From NCBI GenBank assembly GCA_016210665.1, contig JACQTT010000002.1, positions 1 to 33,965 of the forward strand: DNA of 33,965 bases, read 5' to 3'. A program made the translations under genes and the position numbers. Every line of letters starts with the position of its first letter. The stretch's first letter is position 1. Under the pieces are notes generated by a model. It saw nothing but the letters and a program-made list of their open reading frames with translations, ran no database searches and was not told where the DNA came from. Positions 25,159-32,881 of the stretch are shown here, piece after piece. The stretch is from Chloroflexota bacterium. GTDB lineage: Bacteria > Chloroflexota > Dehalococcoidia > Lucifugimonadales > JACQTT01.

Positions 25159-26088
25159 ATGCTACCAGGCGAGTCGCGCTACAGTAAAGTTGACGGCGTT
25201 AACATCCACTACGTAGTAGCAGGTGGAGGGCCTCCGGTACTACTTCTTCATGGTTTGGGTGCGTCAGTGATTACCTGGCGAGATAACATAGGACCCCTTT
25301 CTCAGAGCTTCACTGTTTATGCCATAGACCTGCCCGGCCATGGCTACAGCGATAAGCCTGATTGGGACTACAGTCCAGACTCTCTTCTATCCCTGATGAC
25401 CCACTTCTTAGACTCACTAGGCATTGACCGTTGCTCATTGATAGGAAACTCTGGTGGCGGCTTCCTGGCCCTCAAACTTGCTTTGGACTATTCCCAAAAA
25501 GTAGAAGGGCTGGTTCTTGTTGACAGCGCCGGCTTAGGGCGAGAACTGCCCCTCTATATAAGGCTTGTAACCATCCCTTTGCTGGGGAATGTGTTAGAGA
25601 GCGCCAAGATAGGAGGGGTCGGTTATATGCTGAGGAAGGTCTTTTACGACCAGGGTTTTGTCACTAACGGCCTGCTCCACGAGCTATATCAGAGTCACAG
25701 CATGCCCGGAGCCAGGGAGGCAGTAGTTCGATCAGTGCGCTATGGAGCGAGCCCGTGGGGCTTGCGTAAGAGGGTGCTCCTGCTAGATAGCTTGAAGGAC
25801 CTTCAGGTGCCGTTACTCCTGGTTTGGGGAGCAGAAGATCAGATAATTCCAGTGTCCCATGCCTATGATGCTCTCAGAGAAGCTCTTAAGGCTAAGCCTC
25901 CATCCCAAGGCTTAGGTGACGCCATTCAGACTAGTCAGAAGGTTGGGTCGGATGGCGAAGTTCCCCTGGCTCGATTGAAGGTCTTCGAAAGATGTGGACA
26001 CTGGCCCCACATGGAGAAAGCACAGGAGTTCAACGAGTTGGTGCTCAATTTTCTTAGCTCTGACTTTCAAAGCCGGATGGGTAAATGA
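25159..26088 (+). CDS. Alpha/beta hydrolase
   Basis: The 309-residue protein has the oxyanion-hole motif LLHGLGASVITW, the nucleophile elbow IGNSGGGFLAL with Ser98, the acid in WGAEDQIIP and the His in FERCGHWPHME. These define a complete Ser-His-Asp triad. The substrate is unknown. It begins eight bases after clpC, and its stop overlaps the next gene's start, ATGA. Confidence 0.88.
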   Translation: MLPGESRYSKVDGVNIHYVVAGGGPPVLLLHGLGASVITWRDNIGPLSQSFTVYAIDLPGHGYSDKPDWDYSPDSLLSLMTHFLDSLGIDRCSLIGNSGGGFLALKLALDYSQKVEGLVLVDSAGLGRELPLYIRLVTIPLLGNVLESAKIGGVGYMLRKVFYDQGFVTNGLLHELYQSHSMPGAREAVVRSVRYGASPWGLRKRVLLLDSLKDLQVPLLLVWGAEDQIIPVSHAYDALREALKAKPPSQGLGDAIQTSQKVGSDGEVPLARLKVFERCGHWPHMEKAQEFNELVLNFLSSDFQSRMGK

Positions 26089-26675
26089 ATATCTTGCTGA
26101 GCAACCAGGCCGCGAGGATTGAGAAGTTCATTTCTACCAGGGAAAACCAGCTTCGTCTGCTGGCTCTATTGGTTGTAATTGTCATCGGAACAGTCGCCTG
26201 GTTTGCCCGTAGTAATCTGACCTCCCTTAAAAGCCTTGGCTATCCCGGAATCTTTGCCCTGAGTCTCATAAGCAGCTCCACAGTATTGGTTCCAGTTCCT
26301 GGCATCGCTTCCGTATGTGGTGGCTCCTCCTTCTTGAACCCTGTTGCATTGGCAATCGTCGCCGCCTTAGGAGAGACCTTGGGGGAGCTATCTGGATACG
26401 CATTGGGCTTTAGTGGCAAAGGCATCCTGGAAAAGCGGAACATATACTATAAAATGCACACCTGGTTAGAGAAGCGCGGCGCTGTTACACTCTTTATAGC
26501 CTCCCTGGTACCCAATCCTATTTTCGATGTAGTAGGCATTACTGCTGGGGCACTTCGCTACCCTATACCTCGCTTTTTGGTTGTCGTTCTATCGGGTAAG
26601 AGCATAAAGAACCTCGGAGTGGTCTATGCATGTGTCTTTGCTATTGATATCGTCATAAGCATCTTTCAAGGCTAA
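26085..26675 (+). CDS. VTT-domain (DedA/SNARE-associated) membrane protein
   Basis: The 196-residue protein has several hydrophobic segments, among them RLLALLVVIVIGTVAWF, and the VTT-like parts SSTVLVPVPGIASV and GYALGFSGKG, with LVPNPIFDVVGITAGAL. VTT proteins are lipid scramblase-like or envelope-related. Translation is coupled to the hydrolase through the ATGA overlap. Confidence 0.83.
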   Translation: MNILLSNQAARIEKFISTRENQLRLLALLVVIVIGTVAWFARSNLTSLKSLGYPGIFALSLISSSTVLVPVPGIASVCGGSSFLNPVALAIVAALGETLGELSGYALGFSGKGILEKRNIYYKMHTWLEKRGAVTLFIASLVPNPIFDVVGITAGALRYPIPRFLVVVLSGKSIKNLGVVYACVFAIDIVISIFQG

Positions 26676-26717
26676 TCATAGGGACTTTGCTCCTGAAGGG
26701 GCACCGGCAAAATTCCG

Positions 26718-26747
26718 TTGCTGGCCTTTCTTCTCCTCTGCTATACT
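26718..26747 (+). promoter_or_regulatory. Promoter of the flavodoxin-peroxiredoxin pair
   Basis: TTGCTG (26718-26723), an 18-base spacer and TATACT (26742-26747) lie 40 bases before the TTG start at 26788. Confidence 0.5.
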
Positions 26748-26787
26748 GTCTAGGCATCTGAGCTAAATCGGCAGGGGGAACCTGGCT

Positions 26788-27330
26788 TTGCCCTCAGTAA
26801 GCGCCAACATTCTCGTCCTTTACGATGCCCATGGGCCTCAGATAAGGCCTCTAGCCCTGGCATTGGCCGAGGGAGCGAGCAGGATTCCTGGCGTCTCCGT
26901 GACCATTAGGCACATCCAGGAAGCTGAGCAGGCGGACTTTACGGCCAGCGATGCTATTGTGTTGGGTTCCCCCAACTGGAGCGGCGTCACGGGCTTCATG
27001 AAAACCTGGCTAGATGACAGAGGAGACCTGTGGGAAGAGGGTTCCCTGGCAGGTAAGGTAGGTGCTGCTTTCACCACTGGCCGGGGGCGACACTCCGGGT
27101 TGGAGTTTACCCTACTGAGTCTTATACACTGGTTACTGGCCAATGGAATGGTAGTGGTTGGACTCCCATGGAACGAGAGGATGAAGGTTTCTGGCTCATA
27201 TTACGGCGCTACCGCCGCGGGATCTGTTACAGAGGATGACCTGGAGCAGGCGCGGGCCCTGGGTCAACGGGTAGCCAAGATAGCCCTGAGCCTCAAGATA
27301 TCCAAAGGTCACGGCATTACTAGATCCTAA
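26788..27330 (+). CDS. WrbA-like flavodoxin-fold oxidoreductase
   Basis: The 180-residue protein opens with ANILVLYDAHGPQIRPLALA, the flavin phosphate loop of flavodoxin folds. It contains DAIVLGSPNWSGVTGFMKTW, the FMN-binding SP-x-W motif, and AAFTTGRGRHSG. The family includes NAD(P)H quinone reductases. It starts with TTG 26788. It lies 13 bases before the selenoperoxiredoxin gene, suggesting a shared oxidative-stress operon. Confidence 0.82.
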   Translation: MPSVSANILVLYDAHGPQIRPLALALAEGASRIPGVSVTIRHIQEAEQADFTASDAIVLGSPNWSGVTGFMKTWLDDRGDLWEEGSLAGKVGAAFTTGRGRHSGLEFTLLSLIHWLLANGMVVVGLPWNERMKVSGSYYGATAAGSVTEDDLEQARALGQRVAKIALSLKISKGHGITRS

Positions 27331-27343
27331 TGAGGTAGTCGCT

Positions 27344-27796
27344 ATGCCCGAGGTAGGCGACAAAGCCCCCGACTTCACCCTTGCCAGCACAGTGGGAGAG
27401 TTGACCCTCAGCAAGGTCAACCAGAGGAAAAAGGTCGTTTTGGCCTTTTACATCGAGGATAATACCCCTGGCTGAAGTCAAGAGATATCCTCCTTTAAGG
27501 AGGAGTACGCCACTATTCAGGAATTGGAGAGTGAGGTGCTGGGGATAAGCGCCGACAGCGTGGACTCCCATGCCAAGTTTTGTGAAAAGATAGGCGGCTG
27601 TCCATTTCCCCTACTCAGCGACACCACCCTCCAGGTAGCTCGGCTCTACGACGTTCTGGGAGAGGATGGCAAGCGCATCCGCCGAGCCGTATTCGTTCTC
27701 GATGCAACAGGCATAATTATTTACAAGATTCCGTGGTATCAACCAGGCAATGTGGGGCAGTTCATGGAGGTCTTCCAGGCTCTAGGGCTAAACTAA
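27344..27796 (+). CDS. PrxQ/BCP peroxiredoxin, probable selenoprotein (TGA 27473-27475)
   Basis: A continuous 150-residue frame from ATG 27344 to TAA 27794 is interrupted only by TGA at 27473. The product reads VVLAFYIEDNTPG-U-SQEISSF, then VLGISADSVDSHAKFCEKIG and FPLLSD. In PrxQ/BCP enzymes the position after TPG is the peroxidatic Cys, so Sec44 replaces it. A resolving Cys is kept in KFCEKIG, the position used by two-Cys PrxQ proteins. A 6-bp hairpin TCCTCC-tttaa-GGAGGA starts 12 bases after the TGA. Conventional calling starts at 27524 and loses the catalytic part. GAGGT precedes ATG 27344. Selenoperoxiredoxins are known in other bacteria, so this reading has precedent. Confidence 0.88.
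27488..27504 (+). promoter_or_regulatory. Candidate bacterial SECIS hairpin in the peroxiredoxin gene
   Basis: TCCTCC (27488-27493) and GGAGGA (27499-27504) pair around the loop TTTAA. The stem starts 12 bases after the TGA. Confidence 0.55.
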
Positions 27797-27822
27797 ATTT
27801 GAAAAAGGTTTAGAACGGGTCG

Positions 27823-27851
27823 TTGACAGTCTCTCCAGAGTTGCGTATAAT
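27823..27851 (+). promoter_or_regulatory. Consensus promoter of the tusA-dsrE operon
   Basis: TTGACA (27823-27828), a 17-base spacer and TATAAT (27846-27851) are perfect consensus hexamers. The expected start near 27858 is only about four bases before the leader peptide ATG, so that peptide would be translated in a nearly leaderless way. Confidence 0.85.
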
Positions 27852-27861
27852 GTAAACAGTT

Positions 27862-27921
27862 ATGACTTATCAGATTGTAATCGAGTGCATCTGTACCTGT
27901 ACCCGGGAGGGTCCGGGGTAG
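27862..27921 (+). CDS. Cysteine-rich leader peptide
   Basis: A 19-codon ORF reads MTYQIVIECICTCTREGPG and stops at TAG 27919. Cys codons occupy positions 9, 11 and 13. Such a run sits where ribosome stalling on low Cys-tRNA would control the downstream hairpins. Leaderless poly-Cys small ORFs acting as cysteine-responsive attenuators are known from mycobacteria. Tyr, Ile and Thr also occur, but only Cys is repeated in a tight run. Because the ATG is almost at the transcript start, no ribosome site is needed. Confidence 0.7.
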   Translation: MTYQIVIECICTCTREGPG

Positions 27922-27984
27922 GCTAACTTTGTCTTCATGTAGGGCCCTCTCGTAGAACAACCTCTACGAGAGGGCTTTTCTTTT
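27902..27984 (+). terminator. Attenuator: competing hairpins and intrinsic terminator before tusA
   Basis: Three structures compete. Stem A pairs CCCGG (27902-27906) with CCGGG (27913-27917). Stem B pairs GAGGGTCC (27907-27914) with GGGCCCTC (27942-27949), with one G-T pair. The terminator pairs GCCCTCTCGTAGA (27944-27956) with TCTACGAGAGGGC (27963-27975), 13 perfect pairs around ACAACC, followed by TTTTCTTTT. Stem B overlaps both others. Stalling at the first Cys codon would free 27907-27914 and favour stem B, which disrupts the terminator; completed translation would favour termination. Confidence 0.8.
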
Positions 27985-28011
27985 ACGAATAATCTAGTTC
28001 AGGAGGAAGAA

Positions 28012-28260
28012 ATGTCATCGCAGATTCAGGAGATCAAGGACGACAAGGTCTTGGATACGAGGGGAAAGCTCTGCCCCATGCCCGTTATCGAGGCCTCCCT
28101 GGTTATGAAGGACCTAATCTCAGGGCATGTGCTGAAGGTTCTGGCCACCGACCCCGGCTCCAAGGCCGATTTTCCTGCTTGGGCCGAGGCCTCGGGGCAT
28201 CGTTTGCTAAAGCAAGAGGCAAAGGATACCATCTTCACCTACTGGATACAGAAGGGATAG
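28012..28260 (+). CDS. TusA/SirA-like sulfurtransferase
   Basis: The 82-residue protein has the family signature LDTRGKLCPMPVIEASLVMK with Cys21 as the persulfide carrier, followed by VLATDPGSKADFPAWAE. TusA proteins pass sulfur (and in related YedF proteins are linked to selenium use). AGGAGG lies eight bases before ATG 28012. It lies behind the Cys-leader attenuator and nine bases before the DsrE-like gene. Confidence 0.9.
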   Translation: MSSQIQEIKDDKVLDTRGKLCPMPVIEASLVMKDLISGHVLKVLATDPGSKADFPAWAEASGHRLLKQEAKDTIFTYWIQKG

Positions 28261-28269
28261 GAGGTCACC

Positions 28270-28833
28270 ATGTTGGAGTCTCTCGAGAAACTCTCCCTGG
28301 ATTTGGAGGAGTTCAAGCGCCTTCACAGCGAGGTTCATAAGGATACTGACACAAAAAGGCTGGCCATCGTGGCTTCAAAGGGCAGCCTGGACATGATCTA
28401 TCCCGCCCTGATCCTGGCCACTACGGCCGCTTCTATGGGCTGGCAGGTTGGGATCTTCTTCACCTTTTACGGCCTGGACGCCCTTCATGTCAAGCGTTAT
28501 AAGAAGCTGAAAGTCGCTCCTCTAGGCAACCCGGCCATGCCTGCACCATTCCATGGCATCCCTGTTCAGGTGCCAACTATCATAGCGGCTATTCCTGGCA
28601 TGACCACGGTTGCCACTATCCTGATGAAAAGCTGGATGAAACGCTCCAGACTCCCAACGGTGGAAGGTTTTCTGAAGATGTCCAACCAGATGGGCGTCAA
28701 GCTCATCGCCTGCTCTACTACCATGGGAGTCATGAAGATAAAGCAGGAGGATCTGCTGCCAGAAGCCGAAGTGCAAGGTGCAGCCGCCTTTCTTCACTTT
28801 GCTTCCAAGGCCACGGTCAGCCTGTTTATATAG
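28270..28833 (+). CDS. DsrE2-like sulfur-relay protein
   Basis: The 187-residue protein has AIVASKGSLDMIYPALILAT and GWQVGIFFTFYGLDAL, typical of DsrE/DsrE2. A conserved Cys sits in VKLIACSTTMGVMKI. The Pro-rich and hydrophobic middle VPTIIAAIPGMTTVATIL suggests membrane contact. TusA and DsrE2 pairs move sulfane sulfur. The operon context and the Cys-sensing leader suggest response to thiol supply. Confidence 0.88.
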   Translation: MLESLEKLSLDLEEFKRLHSEVHKDTDTKRLAIVASKGSLDMIYPALILATTAASMGWQVGIFFTFYGLDALHVKRYKKLKVAPLGNPAMPAPFHGIPVQVPTIIAAIPGMTTVATILMKSWMKRSRLPTVEGFLKMSNQMGVKLIACSTTMGVMKIKQEDLLPEAEVQGAAAFLHFASKATVSLFI

Positions 28834-28922
28834 GTAGCGACCACAAGAGCAGAAACATGCCCAAGGCTTGGTAGAGGCCTCTAATTGTTGACATACGCCG
28901 TGATCTGAACGAGCACAACGCC

Positions 28923-28951
28923 TTGACATGGCCGCCAAGAGGGGGTAATTT
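28923..28951 (+). promoter_or_regulatory. Possible promoter before the AhpD-like gene
   Basis: TTGACA (28923-28928), 17 bases and TAATTT (28946-28951) lie 60 bases before ATG 29010. The -10 element is weak, so this is tentative. Confidence 0.35.
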
Positions 28952-29009
28952 TGGGAAGGAAAGCTGGCGCGCCCAAGCCTTCGTTAGGAACGGAGGCGGC
29001 GATGAAAGG

Positions 29010-29615
29010 ATGAATAGCATGCCCCGAATCCACCCCCTGAAAGAGGAAGAGGTGCCCTCAGAGAGCAGGGCATATTTTGAAAGGAGCCGGCTCTCTTTCG
29101 GCGCAGTGCTTCAGAGCACCGCCCTCTACGCCTACTGCCCTCCCATCCTGGAGGGAATCAGTCTCCTGGGTACCAGCATAGAGAGGTCGAGAAAGCTTAC
29201 TCGACAGCTACGGTGTTTGATCAATGTGAAGGTAGCGGCCATAGTAGGCTGTCCCTTCTGAATGGATACCAACGCTAGCGGAGCTAGCAAGGCTGGCGCC
29301 TCCCACGAAAAGATCATGGCAACCTTTTGCTTCCGAGAGAGCGGACTTTTCACCCCGGCGGAAAAGGTGGCTCTGGAAGTGGCTGAGGCTATGACTCAAA
29401 CCCCTCCGAGAGTGACCGACGTCCTGTTCCAGCAGTTGCAGGAACACTATGCTGAGGCACAGATTGTGGAAATGGCGGCCGTTATCGCTCTGGAGAACTT
29501 TCGCAGCCGTTTCAACCGTTGCCTGGGGGTTCAGGCCCACGGATTCTATCATGGATTGAAAGAGGTGCTGGAAGCGGCTGGGCTCTCGATGCGAGAATCA
29601 GTCCAATTGTCCTGA
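29010..29615 (+). CDS. AhpD/carboxymuconolactone decarboxylase-like protein, probable selenoprotein (TGA 29259-29261)
   Basis: The frame from ATG 29010 to TGA 29613 is broken only by TGA 29259. The product runs MNSMPRIHPLKEEEVPSES, NVKVAAIVGCPF-U-MDTNASGAS, HEKIMATFC, then FTPAEKVALEVAEAMT. In the AhpD-like family the site is CxxC in a helix followed by [MA]-D/H, so Sec84 replaces the second Cys and Cys81 is kept. The frame after the TGA is fully conserved. A 6-bp hairpin GCTAGC-gga-GCTAGC starts 12 bases downstream. It lies 41 bases before an F420-type oxidoreductase. An alternative start is ATG 29019. Confidence 0.88.
29274..29288 (+). promoter_or_regulatory. Candidate bacterial SECIS hairpin in the AhpD-like gene
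   Basis: Pairs formed by GCTAGC (29274-29279) and GCTAGC (29283-29288) leave the three-base loop GGA. The stem begins 12 bases after the TGA. Confidence 0.55.
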
Positions 29616-29656
29616 AGCTGCCTGGGAGAGGATGTGTCTCCTCGAAAAGAGGTGCC

Positions 29657-30574
29657 GTGACTCGTTTTGGCGTTTATCTACCTAACGTGGGCTGGGAGGC
29701 GCTTCCCACCCCCTCCGAGTTGGTGGACTTTGCCGTGGCGGCGGAGGAGATGGGCTTTGACTCGGTGTGGGTCGAGGACCGCCTTCTCCATCCCCGGCTG
29801 GGAGTCCTGGAGGCCCTGACCACCCTCACCTACGTAGCTTCTCGTACCCACCGGATTCGGCTAGGGACCAGCATCCTGCTGGTCAATCTGCGGAACCCCT
29901 TGGTGGTGGCCAAGATGCTGGCCACCCTGGACTATCTTTCGGGAGGTAGGGTCGTGCTGGGGGCCTCTTTGGGAGGCAGCCCTGACGAATATCTAGCTGC
30001 TGGAGTAGCGATGAAGACCAGAGTCACTCGGTTTGTCGAGACCCTAAGAGCTATACGGGCTTTTTGGGGGGAAGCATCCTTTGAGGGCAGGTCCTCGCTT
30101 TTCGCGTCGCCAGATCTGGTCATGGAGCCTAGCCCGGTGCAGTCTCGCATGCCCGTCTGGATCGGAGGGAGGGGAGAGCCGGTGTTCCGGCGGGTGGCTA
30201 CCCTGGGCAATGGTTGGCTTGCCTCTAGCACGACCAGTGCCGAGGAGTTTGCGCGCGGGTGGGAGAGTATCCGGGAGCATGCTGCCGCTGTCGGTCGGAA
30301 TGCCGACGACCTGGAGCCGGCCAAGTTCACCTACATCCACATAGGCGACAGTGCCGAAGAGGCCAAGGCGGTCCTTGAGCAGAGGCTCCCAAGATATTAC
30401 TCCTTTCCTTACGACGTCGCCCATCGGACCCTTTACGGACCACCATCCTTGTGTGTTCAGGGGGCCCAGAAGTTGTTGGATGCTGGAGTGAAGACGCTGA
30501 TTTTCGCCATGGTGGGCGATGATAGGAACCAGCTAGAGCGTGTGGCCCGCCAGGTGCTGCCTCAGCTAACGTAG
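29657..30574 (+). CDS. LLM-class (F420-type) flavin oxidoreductase
   Basis: The 305-residue luciferase-like protein starts VTRFGVYLPNVGWEALPTPS at GTG 29657, with AGAGGT just upstream. Family motifs include AEEMGFDSVWVEDRLL, IRLGTSILLVNLRNP and PVWIGGRGEPV. Such enzymes often use F420 or FMN. An upstream frame reading from 29519 would overlap the AhpD-like gene and is not supported. Confidence 0.87.
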   Translation: MTRFGVYLPNVGWEALPTPSELVDFAVAAEEMGFDSVWVEDRLLHPRLGVLEALTTLTYVASRTHRIRLGTSILLVNLRNPLVVAKMLATLDYLSGGRVVLGASLGGSPDEYLAAGVAMKTRVTRFVETLRAIRAFWGEASFEGRSSLFASPDLVMEPSPVQSRMPVWIGGRGEPVFRRVATLGNGWLASSTTSAEEFARGWESIREHAAAVGRNADDLEPAKFTYIHIGDSAEEAKAVLEQRLPRYYSFPYDVAHRTLYGPPSLCVQGAQKLLDAGVKTLIFAMVGDDRNQLERVARQVLPQLT

Positions 30575-30680
30575 TAGGTCAGGGTCGATCTCTTGACCCC
30601 ACAAAAGTGTCTTAGCTGGTACCACCCGGACGTGGCCTCTAAACTCCGGTGTCTCACATATACTGGACGAGTACCCACCC

Positions 30681-30709
30681 TTGACGTAGCGAGTCAGATT
30701 GCCTATACT
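30681..30709 (+). promoter_or_regulatory. Promoter of rplU-rpmA-rpmE
   Basis: TTGACG (30681-30686), a 17-base spacer and TATACT (30704-30709) lie 31 bases before the start at 30741. Confidence 0.65.
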
Positions 30710-30740
30710 GGTGTCTCCAGAATAGACTCGGGGTGAAAAA

Positions 30741-31064
30741 TTGGTAGATTACGCCATAATTCAGACCGGTGGCAAACAGTATCGTGTCCAGGAGGGCGAT
30801 TCTATACGAGTAGAGTCCCTTCCGGTCGAGGCTGGGGACGCCCTGGACCTTGAGGAAGTGCTTTTGGTTTCCAAGGGCGGATCGCTTAAGGTCGGCAACC
30901 CGACGGTCCCGGGAGCCAGAGTCAAGACAGAAGTAAAGGGTCATGGCCGAGGGCCGAAAGTGATTATCTTCAAGTTCAAGGCCAAGACAAGGTATCGCCG
31001 TAAGACAGGGCATCGTCAGGGATATACCGAGCTAGCCATCAGGGACATTCTGGTGGAAGAATAG
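30741..31064 (+). CDS. rplU: 50S ribosomal protein L21
   Basis: The 107-residue protein opens [19 protein letters not shown] and ends with [20 protein letters not shown]. These are L21 hallmarks. It starts with TTG after GGGTGAAAAA. It leads the ribosomal operon, 27 bases before rpmA. Confidence 0.95.
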   Translation: MVDYAIIQTGGKQYRVQEGDSIRVESLPVEAGDALDLEEVLLVSKGGSLKVGNPTVPGARVKTEVKGHGRGPKVIIFKFKAKTRYRRKTGHRQGYTELAIRDILVEE

Positions 31065-31091
31065 ATAGATTCAATAGCGGGGTGAATCGAA

Positions 31092-31358
31092 ATGGCCCAC
31101 AAAAAGGGAGGGGGCAGTTCCCGAAACGGGCGCGATAGCCAACCTAAGCGCCTGGGAGTGAAGCGCTATGACGGCCAGCTCGTGAGGGCAGGGACCATTC
31201 TCATGCGCCAGCGAGGAACAAGGGTGCGCCCTGGGACAAATGTGGGGGTAGGGAGGGATTACACTCTCTACGCTCTAGTAGATGGAAAGGTCAAATTTGA
31301 GCAGGCATCTAAAGAACGGCGCAAGGCTAGTGTTTATCCCTCCTCGGTGGTGCTGTAA
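31092..31358 (+). CDS. rpmA: 50S ribosomal protein L27
   Basis: The 88-residue protein starts [20 protein letters not shown] and continues [18 protein letters not shown], the normal L27. The N-terminus starts directly with the mature sequence, without the cleaved extension known in Firmicutes. Its stop overlaps the rpmE start by one base. Confidence 0.97.
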   Translation: MAHKKGGGSSRNGRDSQPKRLGVKRYDGQLVRAGTILMRQRGTRVRPGTNVGVGRDYTLYALVDGKVKFEQASKERRKASVYPSSVVL

Positions 31359-31558
31359 TGAAGACTAAAATACATCCTGAATACTATCCCAATGCCCAGG
31401 TGACCTGCAATTGCGGAAATACTTTTATTTCCGGCTCTACCAAGCCTATGTCAAAAATCGAGGTTTGTAGCCAGTGTCATCCCTTCTTTACCGGCCAGCA
31501 GCGCATCGTGGACACCGAGGGAAGGGTGGAGAGGTTGAGACGCAGATTTAAGCTATAA
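31358..31558 (+). CDS. rpmE: 50S ribosomal protein L31, zinc-binding type
   Basis: The 66-residue protein has CNCGNTF and VCSQCHPFFTGQQ, so all four Cys of the C+ (zinc) form are present. It overlaps rpmA by one base. Confidence 0.95.
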   Translation: MKTKIHPEYYPNAQVTCNCGNTFISGSTKPMSKIEVCSQCHPFFTGQQRIVDTEGRVERLRRRFKL

Positions 31559-31579
31559 CACACTGTAATACGGGCACCG

Positions 31580-31609
31580 AAAAATGGGGTGAAAGCTCAC
31601 CCCATTTTT
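31580..31609. terminator. Bidirectional intrinsic terminator after rpmE
   Basis: AAAAATGGGGTGA pairs perfectly with TCACCCCATTTTT around AAGC, 13 pairs, with A and T runs on either side. It lies 21 bases after rpmE. Confidence 0.85.
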
Positions 31610-31855
31610 GTTTCCGGCCTCGGAACGTCCGCCCTCTACCACAAGGGCTCAGGATACGCGCGGTTTCGTCAGCCCATAGTGAGCCCTTCATCCTGACACA
31701 ACGAGGCTCAATGCATTAGAAACATGACATTACCCCCGTGCTTTCCTGACATCCTAGATATCGCTCCATCGTCAGGCTTCTCGTAAAGAAACTGCAAATG
31801 CCATATGATAGGAATCAAAGACTTTGAGAAATCTTTGTTCACGGGAGAGTATCCA
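31610..31855. other. Intergenic region before DUF1385
   Basis: No gene is supported. The only structure noted is CCTGAC (31745-31750) with GTCAGG (31771-31776), an imperfect palindrome of unknown role. Confidence 0.35.
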
Positions 31856-32752
31856 ATGGCTGGCGTACACCGTTATGGAGGACAGGCGCTTATTGAGGGA
31901 GTGATGATTCGTGGAGAGAGGAAAGCCTCCATTGCAGTACGCTGCCCTAACGGGGAGATAGCCCTGCGCTGCGACGACCTTAATCCCCTATTCACCGGTC
32001 GCCTTAGACGTGTCCCCCTGATAAGGGGGGTCGTTGTGCTGATAGAGACGGTGATCTTGGGTATGAGTGCTCTCAATTACTCAGCTAACGTGGCCCTTGA
32101 GCAGGAGGGACACGAAGTTTCCAAAGGCTCCATGGTTATAATGCTCCTCGGGGCATTCACTTTTGGCATAGCTCTTTTTTTCTTGGCTCCATTATTTGCT
32201 GCTCGGGGCATAGAGACCTTGATAGCCTCCAACGTGGCGGCAAGCAATCTCATCGAAGGGACAATACGCCTCGCTCTCCTCATTGGTTATATTACCCTGA
32301 TCGGCCTGTTGCCAGACATACGGAGAGTCTTTGCCTATCATGGCGCTGAGCACATGACCGTTCACGCTCAAGAGGATGGAGTGCCATTGGAGGTCCCCTC
32401 GGTGCGTAACTATCCTACTGCTCATCCTCGATGTGGGACCGCCTTCCTTTTAGTCGTTATGGTGATAGCCGTTGTTGTGTTTGCATTACTCGGACGACCT
32501 TCCCTTGTTTGGAGCATCGTCTCCCGCATTCTTCTAGTGCCCGTGATCGCTGGCATCAGCTATGAGATCATCCGTTTCAGCGGCTACCACAGCCACAGGC
32601 CGCTGGTGCGCCTCATCACCGCTCCCAGCCTCGCTCTCCAGAGACTAACTACTCGACAGCCCGAGGATAGCCAGATAGAGGTAGCTATTCAGGCCATGAA
32701 GCAGGCGATAGACGCAGATAAGACATTCAGTTCCCCCGCGACTCCTGGATAA
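31856..32752 (+). CDS. DUF1385 membrane protein
   Basis: The 298-residue protein starts MAGVHRYGGQALIEGVMIRG and has several membrane segments. It carries YHGAEHMTVHAQEDG and HPRCGTAFLLVVM, the conserved family motifs with possible metal-ligand His. I chose ATG 31856 because GGGAGAG lies seven bases upstream; an in-frame ATG at 31805 would add 17 residues with no ribosome site. It often follows rpmE in related genomes. Its role is unknown. Confidence 0.85.
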   Translation: MAGVHRYGGQALIEGVMIRGERKASIAVRCPNGEIALRCDDLNPLFTGRLRRVPLIRGVVVLIETVILGMSALNYSANVALEQEGHEVSKGSMVIMLLGAFTFGIALFFLAPLFAARGIETLIASNVAASNLIEGTIRLALLIGYITLIGLLPDIRRVFAYHGAEHMTVHAQEDGVPLEVPSVRNYPTAHPRCGTAFLLVVMVIAVVVFALLGRPSLVWSIVSRILLVPVIAGISYEIIRFSGYHSHRPLVRLITAPSLALQRLTTRQPEDSQIEVAIQAMKQAIDADKTFSSPATPG

Positions 32753-32881
32753 TCGGTCAAGGTATATACCCCGTGAACTCACAGCGTGGTATCATAGGGC
32801 GTCTATCCCACGCCCGTGGTTTGTCTTGATTGGTCACCTTGAGGGCGAATAGGCGAGAGTAAGATATAAAAGGAGGGAAAT

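Noticed and set aside
29519-30574. A longer LLM oxidoreductase starting at 29519
   Set aside because: The extra 46 residues overlap the AhpD-like frame. GTG 29657 has AGAGGT upstream and gives the standard family start.
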